Below, piece after piece: positions 38,905 through 47,611 of a stretch of DNA of 64,000 bases. The position numbers and the translations under genes are program-made. The stretch is taken from assembly GCF_902497895.1 (NCBI RefSeq), contig NZ_CABVHQ010000012.1:42720-106719 (forward strand), read 5' to 3'. The stretch is from Pseudomonas fluorescens. Its GTDB lineage: Bacteria; Pseudomonadota; Gammaproteobacteria; Pseudomonadales; Pseudomonadaceae. Under the pieces are notes generated by a model. The model ran no database searches. It saw only the letters and a program-made list of their open reading frames with translations, and had not been told where the DNA came from. Positions within the stretch are counted from its first letter, which is position 1. Each line of letters starts with the position of its first letter.

Positions 38905-40186
38905 GTTCTTCTCCTAGGGCAATGCTGGAAATCGGGGAAGGGGTCAGCAGCGGCTCTTTACCAAACACCGGGCTTTTGCGAATTTCGCTGAAGTACATCC
39001 AGGTGAGGGAGACCCAGACCACGCCGTACATCAACATGAAGCAGGAGGAGCGCACGCCGGTCAGGTCCACCAGGGCGCCGAACAGAATCGGCAAGACAAA
39101 ACCGCCGAGGCCGCCGGCGAGGCCGACGATACCGGACACCGCACCCATGTTTTTCGGGTAGTCGTTGGCGATGTATTTGAAAACCGAGGCTTTGCCGAAG
39201 GCGAAGGCGATGCCCATGATGAACAGCAGCACGGTGAACAGCGTGGCGTTCAGGCCGATATGGAAATCCATCGGGCCATTGATGGTCTGCACTTGCAGTT
39301 GGGTCTGGGGATAGGAGAGCAGGAACAGGCAGACCCAGCTCACCCACAACACCCACCAGGTCACGCTCTGCGCGCCCCAGCGATCCGACATCCAGCCGCC
39401 GACGGCGCGCAGCACACCGCCGGGCAGGGAAAAGCAGGCCGCCAGCAGCGCCGCGCTTTGCAGATTGAAGCCGTATTCCTGGACGTAGTACTTGGTCATC
39501 CACAAGGCCAGGCCAACGTAGCCGCCAAAGACGATCGAGTAGTACTGGCAGTAGCGCCACACCGCCGGATCCTTCAGTGCGCTCAGTTGCTCACGCAAGC
39601 TGGCGCCAGTGGCACTGCGATGGCTCTTGTTTTCCGTGGTCAGGAACCAGAACAGCAGCGCGGTGATAAACAGGATCGCGCTGAAGACTTTCGGTACCAG
39701 CTGCCAGCTGCCGGCGGCGATCAGCGCCGGGGCGAGAAACTTGGTCACCGCCGCACCGGCGTTACCGGCGCCGAAGATGCCCATGGCGAAGCCCTGGTTC
39801 TGCTTGTCGAACCATTTGGCGACGTAGGCAATCCCCACTGAAAACGAGCCGCCGGCGAGGCCGACGAACAAGCCCAGCACCAGGAACTGCCAGTAGGCCG
39901 TGGCGTGGCTGATCAGGTACAGCGGCGCCACGCAGGCCAGCATCAGCAGGCAGAACACGCTGCGCCCGCCGAAGCGGTCGGTCAGCAGGCCCAGCGGCAA
40001 ACGCACCAGCGAGCCAGTCAACACCGGGGTCGCGGCCAGCAGGCCGAACTGGGTTTCATTGAGCTGGAGAAGCTCCTTGATCGGCACGCCGAGCACGGCA
40101 AACATCATCCAGACCATAAAGCACACGGTGAAGGCCAGGGTACTCATACCCAGCACCAGACCTTGTTGTACGCGCGGTTCGGCCAC
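38882..40186 (-). CDS. narK1: Nitrate MFS transporter (NarK1 type)
   Basis: A 434-residue MFS protein, shorter than its neighbour. GLFVGLAGGSFSVGIAYVAK and GLAGGLGGFVLPILFGALVD are the two nitrate-signature regions. NarK1 types are proton-nitrate symporters. It starts with GTG 40186 behind GGAGAG and is the first gene of the nar operon; an FNR-type box and NarL sites lie just upstream. Confidence 0.92.
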   Translation of the reverse strand: MAEPRVQQGLVLGMSTLAFTVCFMVWMMFAVLGVPIKELLQLNETQFGLLAATPVLTGSLVRLPLGLLTDRFGGRSVFCLLMLACVAPLYLISHATAYWQFLVLGLFVGLAGGSFSVGIAYVAKWFDKQNQGFAMGIFGAGNAGAAVTKFLAPALIAAGSWQLVPKVFSAILFITALLFWFLTTENKSHRSATGASLREQLSALKDPAVWRYCQYYSIVFGGYVGLALWMTKYYVQEYGFNLQSAALLAACFSLPGGVLRAVGGWMSDRWGAQSVTWWVLWVSWVCLFLLSYPQTQLQVQTINGPMDFHIGLNATLFTVLLFIMGIAFAFGKASVFKYIANDYPKNMGAVSGIVGLAGGLGGFVLPILFGALVDLTGVRSSCFMLMYGVVWVSLTWMYFSEIRKSPVFGKEPLLTPSPISSIALGEEHVRSAKA

Positions 40187-40244
40187 AATGCTCTCCAGTC
40201 AGTTAGCCATGGCCGCAGACTAAAGAGGCGCCCCCTGCAAAAAC

Positions 40245-40258
40245 TTGATCCACGTCAA
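40245..40258. promoter_or_regulatory. FNR-type (ANR/DNR) box between narK1 and narX
   Basis: TTGATCCACGTCAA is a near-perfect FNR-type palindrome 59 bases before narK1. It is placed to activate narK1K2GHJI under low oxygen. Confidence 0.82.
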
Positions 40259-40296
40259 CGAAGCCCGAGGGGGTAAAGGCCTATGCTGGCCCTGTC

Positions 40297-40312
40297 TACC
40301 TCTAAGGTGGTA
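40297..40312. promoter_or_regulatory. NarL-type 7-2-7 heptamer pair
   Basis: TACCTCT-AA-GGTGGTA is two inverted NarL heptamers (consensus TACYYMT) two bases apart, the arrangement NarL and NarP prefer. It lies between the divergent narK1 and narX genes, about 110 bases from narK1. Confidence 0.72.
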
Positions 40313-40402
40313 GTTCTGAAAGCCAGCCAAACCCTTTATTTATCAATGTATTAATCTTGTTTGCCGAAGCTTTTACGGACACGGAGCGGCCGACAACTCT
40401 TT

Positions 40403-40409
40403 AGAGGTA
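40403..40409 (-). promoter_or_regulatory. Single NarL-type heptamer
   Basis: AGAGGTA reads TACCTCT on the minus strand and exactly matches the heptamer of the 7-2-7 site about 100 bases away. Its partner half-site (CAACTCT, two bases away) is poor. Confidence 0.45.
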
Positions 40410-40512
40410 GTGCGCCCGGGATCGGCTGCAAAACCATTGCTCGCCTTAATCTGGAGCTGCACATGCTCTGCTTGCGCAACCACTTCCTGCTTATTGCAGC
40501 GGATCGACACTG

Positions 40513-42315
40513 ATGCTGAACTGGCTGCGCAGCTCCCTGCCCGCTCGCGCCGGGCTCGCGGTGATCCTGATCGCCGTACTGGCGCTCGCCAGCTCGATGA
40601 GCGCCGGGCTGATCGCCTGGTTCAGCCAGGGCGACGCGGCCGCGATCAACACCGCCGGTTCCGTGCGCATGGAGACCTACCACCTGAGCTGGAAACTGGC
40701 CTCGGGGGCAACCGCCGAAGAAATCGCCAGGGTCACCCAGAGTTTGCAACAGCGACTCAACAGCCATTCGCTCAAGGCGGTACTGGAAGACGGCCCGAAC
40801 ACCTTGCTGCAGGCCAGCTACCAGCAAATCCAGCAGCGCTGGAATGACGATTTGCGCCCGGCGCTGGAGCGCGGTGACTCGGCGCTGTTCCAGGCCAGTG
40901 CCCTGCCCTTCGTCGAACAACTGAACCAGTTCGTCAGCCTGTTGCAGCAACAAAGCGAACACAAACAAGGCTGGCAGCAGGCGATCCAGGGCATGGCGCT
41001 GTTCACCACCATGATCATTCTGCTGATCGGTTTGTACGAGCTGCAGAACGGCGTGGTCATGCCCCTGCAGGAGTTGGTGCATGCCACCCAGCGCTTTCGT
41101 GTTGGGGATTTCAAAGTGCGGGTCAACCATCGGTCGCAAGATGAGCTGGGTCAGCTGGCCTTGAGTTTCAACGCCATGGCCGAGACGATCGAAGACTCGC
41201 ACCGCACCCTCGAGAGTCAGGTCCAGCAAAAGACCCTGAACCTGCAACAGGCCAATGCCGCCCTTGAGCTGCTGTATCAAAGCAGCCGCAGCCTGGCCAC
41301 CCGCCTGGCCAATGCCGAAGGGCTGGACGAGTTGATCCGGCGCTTCCAGCAACGCCTGCCGGGCCTGCGCCTGTTGCTGTGCCTGCAAGGACAACTGCAG
41401 GCCCCGGCCCAGCAATTGCTCTCCCTGCATGGCGAGAACAGCCGCGAGGTCTGCGCCAGCAGCGATTGCGCGACCTGCGAGAAGCACCAAAAAGCCAGCC
41501 CGCAAACCTTCAGCATCAGTAATCAGGGCAATGAACTGGGTGAGCTCAAGGCGCATTTTGTCGACGGTCATCAGGCGCAAACCTGGGAAACCGAACTGAT
41601 TCAGGCGCTGGCCAACCTGATCGGCACCTCGCTCTCGCTCAAGCGCCAGCGCGAACAGGATCATCGCCTGCTGCTGCTTGAAGAGCGCACCATCATCGCC
41701 CGGGAACTGCACGACTCACTGGCCCAGGCGCTGTCTTACATGAAGCTGCAAGTCAGCCGTATGCAGACCCTGATGCGCCGTGGCGAACCGGTGGAAACCC
41801 TGGAAACCGTCACTGCCGAACTGCGCGAAGGACTGAACAATGCCTACCGCCAGTTGCGCGAGCTGCTGACCACCTTTCGCCTGCAGATTCACGACGCGGG
41901 GCTGGTGGAGGAACTCAAGGACACCGCTCAGGAGTTTTCCCGCCGGGGCGATTTCCAGGTGCACCTGCACGTCGATACGCTGGCCTTCGAGCTGTCGGCC
42001 AGCGAGCAAATCCATATTCTGCAGATCACTCGCGAGGCGCTCTCCAATTGCCTGCGCCACGCCCATGCGCAAAATGCCTGGCTGCAACTGCGTCAGGACG
42101 GAGAGACCGTCAGGCTCTCGATCGAAGATGACGGACGGGGCTTTGGCGGCGATGTCGACCAACGCGAACACCACGGCCTGAACATCATGAATGAGCGTGC
42201 TCGCAGCCTGCGTGGGCAGCTGCAGATAGTTTCCCGGACGCCCCAGGGCACCCTCGTCCAACTGGAATTCCAGCCGGAGTTTCTCGGACAGCAAACACAA
42301 GGTAGCGTGTCATGA
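40513..42315 (+). CDS. narX: Nitrate/nitrite sensor histidine kinase
   Basis: A 600-residue membrane kinase. Helix 1 is at about 15-37, and the nitrate-binding P-box (NTAGSVRMETYHLSWKL) follows directly. Helix 2 is at about 158-178, then a HAMP domain. A central cysteine module (CASSDCATC, residues about 317-325) precedes the HisKA_3 domain with RTIIARELHDSLAQALSY. The ATPase domain has EALSNCLRHAHA and DDGRGFGGD. It overlaps narL by four bases. Confidence 0.94.
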   Translation: MLNWLRSSLPARAGLAVILIAVLALASSMSAGLIAWFSQGDAAAINTAGSVRMETYHLSWKLASGATAEEIARVTQSLQQRLNSHSLKAVLEDGPNTLLQASYQQIQQRWNDDLRPALERGDSALFQASALPFVEQLNQFVSLLQQQSEHKQGWQQAIQGMALFTTMIILLIGLYELQNGVVMPLQELVHATQRFRVGDFKVRVNHRSQDELGQLALSFNAMAETIEDSHRTLESQVQQKTLNLQQANAALELLYQSSRSLATRLANAEGLDELIRRFQQRLPGLRLLLCLQGQLQAPAQQLLSLHGENSREVCASSDCATCEKHQKASPQTFSISNQGNELGELKAHFVDGHQAQTWETELIQALANLIGTSLSLKRQREQDHRLLLLEERTIIARELHDSLAQALSYMKLQVSRMQTLMRRGEPVETLETVTAELREGLNNAYRQLRELLTTFRLQIHDAGLVEELKDTAQEFSRRGDFQVHLHVDTLAFELSASEQIHILQITREALSNCLRHAHAQNAWLQLRQDGETVRLSIEDDGRGFGGDVDQREHHGLNIMNERARSLRGQLQIVSRTPQGTLVQLEFQPEFLGQQTQGSVS

Positions 42316-42959
42316 CCACTCCCCTGCAACACCGAATTCTGCTGGTAGACGACCATCCGATGATGCGCAACGGCATCCGCCAGATGCTCGAACTGGAAGA
42401 GGATTTCCTGATCGTCGGTGAAGCCGGCAATGGTGAAGAAGCATTAACCCTTATCGAGCCGCTGCAGCCGGACCTGGTGTTGCTCGACAACAACATGCCG
42501 CAGATGAATGGTCTGGAAACCCTGCGTCACTTGCGGGCCATGCACTACCGCGGAAAAGTGCTGCTGTTCACCGTGTCGGACGCCGAAGACGATATTCGCG
42601 ATGCCCTGCGTCTGGACGCCGACGGCTACCTGCTCAAGGACATGGAGCCCGAACTGTTGATCCAGTACATCCGCGATGCCCTGAACGGCGCACTGGTGAT
42701 CAGCCCCGGCCTGACCCAGGTCATGGCCCAGGCACTGCGTTCGCCGCCACGGCTGGCGGTGGTCGAACTGACCGAGCGCGAGCGCCAGGTGCTGAAAACC
42801 ATTGCCAGCGGTTTCAGCAACAAAGTCATCGGCCACAAGCTCGGTATCACCGAAGGCACGGTCAAGGTCCATGTGAAAAACCTGCTGCACAAACTCGGTT
42901 TGCGTTCACGGGTAGAGGCTGCGGTGTGGGCCATGGAGCATCTACGCAGTGCAAACTGA
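42312..42959 (+). CDS. narL: Nitrate response regulator
   Basis: A 215-residue response regulator. The receiver domain has VDDHPMMRNGIRQML and the phospho-accepting Asp59 in DLVLLDNNMPQMNG. The LuxR-type HTH is LTERERQVLKTIASGFSNK and EGTVKVHVKNLLHKL. ATGA overlap with narX indicates coupled translation. Its likely targets in the window are the heptamer sites near narK1 and before the Dnr-like gene. Confidence 0.94.
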   Translation: MTTPLQHRILLVDDHPMMRNGIRQMLELEEDFLIVGEAGNGEEALTLIEPLQPDLVLLDNNMPQMNGLETLRHLRAMHYRGKVLLFTVSDAEDDIRDALRLDADGYLLKDMEPELLIQYIRDALNGALVISPGLTQVMAQALRSPPRLAVVELTERERQVLKTIASGFSNKVIGHKLGITEGTVKVHVKNLLHKLGLRSRVEAAVWAMEHLRSAN

Positions 42960-42965
42960 CAGGCA

Positions 42966-42981
42966 TCCCTCTTTCGAGGTA
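42966..42981. promoter_or_regulatory. NarL-like 7-2-7 site before a Dnr-like regulator
   Basis: TCCCTCT-TT-CGAGGTA pairs two heptamers, each with one mismatch to TACYYMT. It lies about 65 bases before the Crp/Fnr-type gene at 43046. Confidence 0.5.
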
Positions 42982-43045
42982 GACCGGCGGAGGCATAGGC
43001 CCCGCGGTCCGCGCTCTTTACTATGACTGTCAGCGGAGGTACCCC

Positions 43046-43723
43046 ATGCTGACCCATCCTTCAATTGTTTTAATCTTGCGCCGGCACCATTTGTTCAGCC
43101 AATTGCCGGAAAAGGTTTTCCAGGACGTCTGCGCCCTGGCCAATCTGAAACGCCTGAGCTGTCATGCCACCCTTATGCATCAGGGCGATCCGGCCAAGCG
43201 CTTTTTCCTGCTGGTCAGCGGTCAGATCAAGTTGCATCGGGTCACCGGTGAAGGCCAGGAGAATCTGGTGGAGATCATTCATGCCGGGCAAACCTTCGCC
43301 GAAGCCTTGCTGTTCAGTCAGGCCCGACTCTACCCGGTGAGCGCCACGGCGCTGAAGGACAGTGTGCTGGTCAGTATCGAAGGCGCTCACTACCGCACCG
43401 CCCTGGAGGACCAGCCGAAAATCTGCCTGGCGATCCTCGCGAGCATGAGCATTCACCTGCACCAGCGACTCAAGGACATCGATACCCTGACCCTCGCCAA
43501 CGCCAGCCGCCGGGTCATCAACTTCCTGTTCCAGGAACGCGACCCGGTCAACGGGCAGATTGTCCTGCAGGTGTCCAAACGCCTGGTGGCCTCGAAACTG
43601 GGGATTCAGCCGGAAACCTTCTCGCGGATATTGCATCGCCTGGTCGAGGGCGGCCTGATCGCGATGGAGCGGCGCCATATCAGCATCCTCGCCGAAGAGG
43701 ACCTGGCCGCTTACCAGCAGTAA
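43046..43723 (+). CDS. Crp/Fnr-family regulator of the Dnr type (DnrE-like)
   Basis: A 225-residue Crp/Fnr protein: cyclic-nucleotide-like domain (QGDPAKRFFLLVSGQIKLHR), a long dimer helix, and an HTH ending SKLGIQPETFSRILHRL. There is no N-terminal cysteine cluster, so it is of the Dnr rather than the ANR/FNR oxygen-sensing type. The recognition helix ETFSRILHRL is close to that of the Dnr at 62887 (ETFSRIIRRL), so both likely read FNR-type boxes. Its place after narXL matches dnrE of Pseudomonas stutzeri as I remember it. Confidence 0.85.
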   Translation: MLTHPSIVLILRRHHLFSQLPEKVFQDVCALANLKRLSCHATLMHQGDPAKRFFLLVSGQIKLHRVTGEGQENLVEIIHAGQTFAEALLFSQARLYPVSATALKDSVLVSIEGAHYRTALEDQPKICLAILASMSIHLHQRLKDIDTLTLANASRRVINFLFQERDPVNGQIVLQVSKRLVASKLGIQPETFSRILHRLVEGGLIAMERRHISILAEEDLAAYQQ

Positions 43724-43740
43724 CCGGGCGACCTGCAGCC

Positions 43741-43754
43741 TTGACCAGGGTCAA
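43741..43754. promoter_or_regulatory. FNR-type (ANR/DNR) box before the DGC-domain gene
   Basis: TTGACCAGGGTCAA is a perfect palindrome in both half-sites (TTGAC-N4-GTCAA). It lies 56 bases before ATG 43810, at a spacing that suits class II activation. Confidence 0.75.
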
Positions 43755-43809
43755 GGCGCGATGCCGCCAGCCATGCACACTGACAGAGTCCCCTCTGTGG
43801 AGAACCCTC

Positions 43810-44220
43810 ATGTCCGATTCGAACCTGCCTTTGGTCTATTCCTGTTCCGGTTGCTCGAACGTCGCGCAACTGGCCAACACCCTGGCCCTGCGCCTGGATC
43901 GCGCCGGCCTGGCGGAGATGTCGTGCATCGTCGGGGTCGGCGGGCATGTGGCGTCGCTGGTCAACAAGGCGCGCTCGGGACGCCTGATCCTCGCGCTGGA
44001 CGGCTGCCCGCTGCAATGCGTCGAAGGCTGCCTGAACCAGCACGACCTGCACGCCGATGTGCACCTGATTCTGAGCGAGCATGGACTGCGCAAGCGCTAT
44101 GGCGAGGATTGCAGCGAGCAGCAGAGTGATGAATTGTTTGAAGAGGTCAGGCGGTTGATTGGTGGGGAGGATCTGGAGGAAGAAGACCGGATGATCGAAG
44201 CCACCGGGACGATGGTTTGA
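43810..44220 (+). CDS. Putative zinc-binding DGC-domain protein
   Basis: A 136-residue cytoplasmic protein. Cysteines occur in SCSGCSNVAQLAN near the start, MSCIVGVGGH, and the DGC motif ALDGCPLQCVEGCL, followed by an acidic tail. These match the DGC family, predicted to bind zinc through conserved cysteines. The function is unknown. The FNR-type box before it and its place after narXL and the Dnr-like gene put it in the anaerobic regulon. Start ATG 43810 has GGAG upstream; a longer frame from 43741 would cross that box. Confidence 0.82.
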   Translation: MSDSNLPLVYSCSGCSNVAQLANTLALRLDRAGLAEMSCIVGVGGHVASLVNKARSGRLILALDGCPLQCVEGCLNQHDLHADVHLILSEHGLRKRYGEDCSEQQSDELFEEVRRLIGGEDLEEEDRMIEATGTMV

Positions 44221-44243
44221 GGTCTTGATGCAATGAAAATTTA

Positions 44244-44423
44244 ATGTGGGAGCGACGGTGCGGCGACCCGACTTGCTCGCGATAGGTGCCTGACATTCAA
44301 CATTGATGTCGCCTGACACTCCGCTATCGCGAGCAAGCTCGCACCCACACTAGATCGACGTCCAACACAAATTATGTACACAGAGCAGAACCAATGTGGG
44401 AGCGGGCTTGCTCGCGATGACGG
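44244..44423. repeat. REP elements, ATCGCGAGCAAGCTCGC family
   Basis: A degenerate arm starting GTGGGAGCGACGGTGCGG at 44246 is paired with TATCGCGAGCAAGCTCGC near 44322-44351. A third arm (GTGGGAGCGGGCTTGCTCGC) lies at 44396-44420. They separate the DGC gene from the thiC remnant. Confidence 0.8.
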
Positions 44424-44453
44424 CAGTACAGTCACCGCCAATCTCGGCTCAAA

Positions 44454-45344
<891 letters not shown>

Positions 45345-45360
45345 AAACCAATATTGGTTT
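45345..45360. promoter_or_regulatory. Perfect palindrome upstream of the RiPP precursor gene
   Basis: AAACCAATATTGGTTT is an exact 16-base palindrome about 85 bases before the precursor ATG, and it runs into a TTGACG that could be part of a promoter. It may be an operator. The regulator is unknown, and none is coded in the cassette. Confidence 0.5.
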
Positions 45361-45445
45361 GACGTGAGCTCCACCCTCTGCAAAACCTTATAGGTGTTGC
45401 GCAACAAACTTTCTCAAACGCAATGCTACGGACAGGATAAATAAA

Positions 45446-45622
45446 ATGGACTCCCTAGTTAATGATGTAACCTTCGAGCTTGAACTGGACGCAGAAACTG
45501 CGGAGAAGTTCTCCGTCATTCTGAACGATGAAAGCCTGATGCACGCCGGTTTTGTGGCACATCAGTCGAACAACAACGTGTTGACGCTGGCTCTGGCCGA
45601 AGACGTTAAAATCGCAGCCTGA
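45446..45622 (+). CDS. Candidate RiPP precursor peptide
   Basis: A 58-residue peptide starting at ATG 45446 with AGGA nine bases upstream. The N-terminal half is acidic and amphipathic (LVNDVTFELELDAETAEKF), as leader regions often are. The C-terminal half is rich in Asn, Leu and Ala (SNNNVLTLALAEDVKIAA). There is no cysteine and only two serines after the N-terminus, so azole formation is unlikely, while backbone thioamidation needs no particular side chain. It is the first gene of the cassette and is followed at once by a strong hairpin, an arrangement common where precursor mRNA must exceed enzyme mRNA. The cleavage site and core are not known. Confidence 0.7.
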   Translation: MDSLVNDVTFELELDAETAEKFSVILNDESLMHAGFVAHQSNNNVLTLALAEDVKIAA

Positions 45623-45627
45623 AAAAA

Positions 45628-45657
45628 CGGGAGGGAAATTATTCCCTCCCGCTTTCT
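45628..45657 (+). terminator. Terminator/attenuator after the precursor gene
   Basis: A ten-pair perfect stem (CGGGAGGGAA / TTCCCTCCCG) with loop ATTA is followed by CTTTCT. It lies between the precursor and ycaO and probably lets only part of transcription through to the enzymes. Confidence 0.8.
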
Positions 45658-45712
45658 ATTGTGCCGAACATGATGCTTGCTTATACCTTTCATCACTCAG
45701 AGGTGACCCTTT

Positions 45713-46929
45713 ATGCAAAGGCTTAGTTCGAGCCTTCGTCGCCGCAGTGCCGAAGAAACATTAAAGATCATCGTCAACGATATAGCCCCGCGCTTGGGCA
45801 TTACCCGAGTGACCGACACAACCTGGCTGGACCGCATCGGCATTCCGGTGTTTGCCAGTATACGACCCGATGCATTGAAGGGTTCGCTGTGCGTAAACGC
45901 TGGCAAAGGTCTCAGATCAGCAGAAGCCAAGATCGGCGCGTACATGGAAGCCATCGAGTTCAGCCTTGCGCAATACAACACCGCGCAACTGAAACTGTTA
46001 AAGACCACGCCGAGACAACTCATTGAAAGCCACGAAGGACGAATAGCTTTCAATCAGTTCTGCATGTTGTACGGTTTCTCTGCCGACGCCGACTCGCCAT
46101 CATGGCCATCGAAGTTGAAGATGTATTGCGCAAGCAAAAGGTGCTTGCACCCGCCGAACTGGTGTTCATTCCCTACCCCGAAAACCCCGGGCAACGACTC
46201 TTCGGGGAAAGCTCCAGTGGCCTGGCTTCAGGTAATGACTTGGTGGAAGCCTCGGTACACGCTGTTTGCGAACTCATGGAGCGCGATGTTCAAGCCTTTA
46301 ATCACCTGCATGACCGCTCCTGCCTCGTCAATCTGGACCGCTACAGCGCAGAAACCGACGCCCTGATCAATAAAATCGATGACGCGGGGTTGAGCCTGTC
46401 GGTTCGTTACACCGAGAACTGTTTTGGCCTGGTTTACTTTCAGACTTTTATCATGGAAGAGTCCTCACAAGCGCCCATCTCTGTGGCCACCGGTTCAGGG
46501 TTGCATCCCATCAAGGAAATCGCCTTGATCCGGGCCATCTGCGAGGCGGCCCAAAGCCGTTTAAGCCACATCCACGGAGGCCGGGACGACATCATCGAGC
46601 GCGTCAAATACTTCGAGAAGAAGGGCCGTTCGGTCGAAATTCAGGCCATCTCACGCTTGCGTACCGTGGCCACCTCCCGGGACCAGATGATCGATTACTC
46701 CTCCATCGACTGCCAGGAAGCCGCGATCCCCACGATCGAATCGGCATGGGAGTTGCTCATCGAGCGGTTGCAGCGCGTCGGGTTCAGTACCGTGCTAAGG
46801 GTCCTGCTCAGCAAAGCGACGGACGACATCACTGTGGTCAGAATCATTATTCCGGGGCTTGAAGCCTTTGAACCCGGTTTGAAAAGGGTCGGTCCGAGGT
46901 TACTTACGTATGTCAAACAAAGCGCTTGA
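45713..46929 (+). pseudogene. YcaO-domain peptide cyclodehydratase/thioamidase, broken by a frameshift
   Basis: Two frames together make one YcaO of about 405 residues. Residues 1-129 (45713-46099) include GKGLRSAEAKIGAYMEAIEF, the first ATP-site helix. The rest (from about 46099 to 46929) has EASVHAVCELMERD and LIRAICEAAQSRLSHIHGGR, the other ATP/Mg motifs. The frame changes by one base at about 46099, where one base appears to be missing. No slippery heptamer or ribosome site for a second start is visible there. YcaO uses ATP to activate a peptide bond; paired with TfuA it usually puts sulfur in as a thioamide. As sequenced, neither piece holds the full ATP site. Confidence 0.88.
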
Positions 46930-47611
46930 GGTATGCACGCTGTTTGCGGGCCCCTCCCTGCAAGGAATAGACAGTCAATTACTGTGCGGTGGCGGCCTGG
47001 TGTTGCGCCCGCCCGTCAAACGCGGCGACATCGAACACCTGGTGGCGCAATCGCCCCCCTCGAACCTCGCCATTGTCGATGGCGTGTTCCATGCACACCC
47101 TGCCGTCGGCCATGCCGAGATACTCGACGCCCTGGGCGCGGGTTGGCGCATTTGGGGATTGTCGTCCATGGGGGCCATTCGCGCCTGTGAAATGGATACG
47201 CTGGGAATGACAGGCTTTGGTGAAGTGTATCGACAATTCGCCAACGATCCGGACATGTCCAACGACGAAGTGACCCTGATACATCAAGCACAAGAGCCTT
47301 TTCTTTCACTCAGCGAACCACTTATTCATATCAGGCAGTTCTTAAGACACTGGACGACTGAGCAGATCATTACGCCAGCACAAGAACAACACCTACTTCA
47401 CTACCTGAAAAAAATGTGGTACGGATATCGAACACTAAATTGTTTGAAAGAAGCCTTGCTGGCACTCCCTATCGCGGAGCAACAAATAGACAGTGCCCTG
47501 GCCAACTTTTCTGCCTACAGAATAAAGAGCCTGGACTTGATCGATTTTCTCAAACTGCAACCATGGACGAGGACGGTAAATCAGAATGTCGCCATCAGAG
47601 ATATTGTGTGA
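46910..47611 (+). CDS. TfuA-like protein, YcaO partner
   Basis: A 233-residue TfuA-domain protein. AIVDGVFHAHPAVGHAEIL, IWGLSSMGAIRACEMD and DEVTLIHQAQE are the family blocks; the serine of SSMGA lies where TfuA has its Ser-Lys hydrolase site. Studied TfuA hydrolyses thiocarboxylated ThiS to release sulfide for YcaO and raises YcaO affinity for its peptide. Its ATG lies inside the end of ycaO (20-base overlap) with GAGG upstream. It is intact. Confidence 0.9.
   Translation: MSNKALEVCTLFAGPSLQGIDSQLLCGGGLVLRPPVKRGDIEHLVAQSPPSNLAIVDGVFHAHPAVGHAEILDALGAGWRIWGLSSMGAIRACEMDTLGMTGFGEVYRQFANDPDMSNDEVTLIHQAQEPFLSLSEPLIHIRQFLRHWTTEQIITPAQEQHLLHYLKKMWYGYRTLNCLKEALLALPIAEQQIDSALANFSAYRIKSLDLIDFLKLQPWTRTVNQNVAIRDIV

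Noticed and set aside
40351..41712. 453-codon open frame opposite narX
   Set aside because: Antisense shadow of narX, rich in Gln/Leu/Gly with no recognisable domain.
46090..46105. Programmed -1 frameshift in ycaO
   Set aside because: The site reads CTCGCCATCATGG with no X-XXY-YYZ slippery run and no nearby stimulating hairpin; a lost base is simpler.
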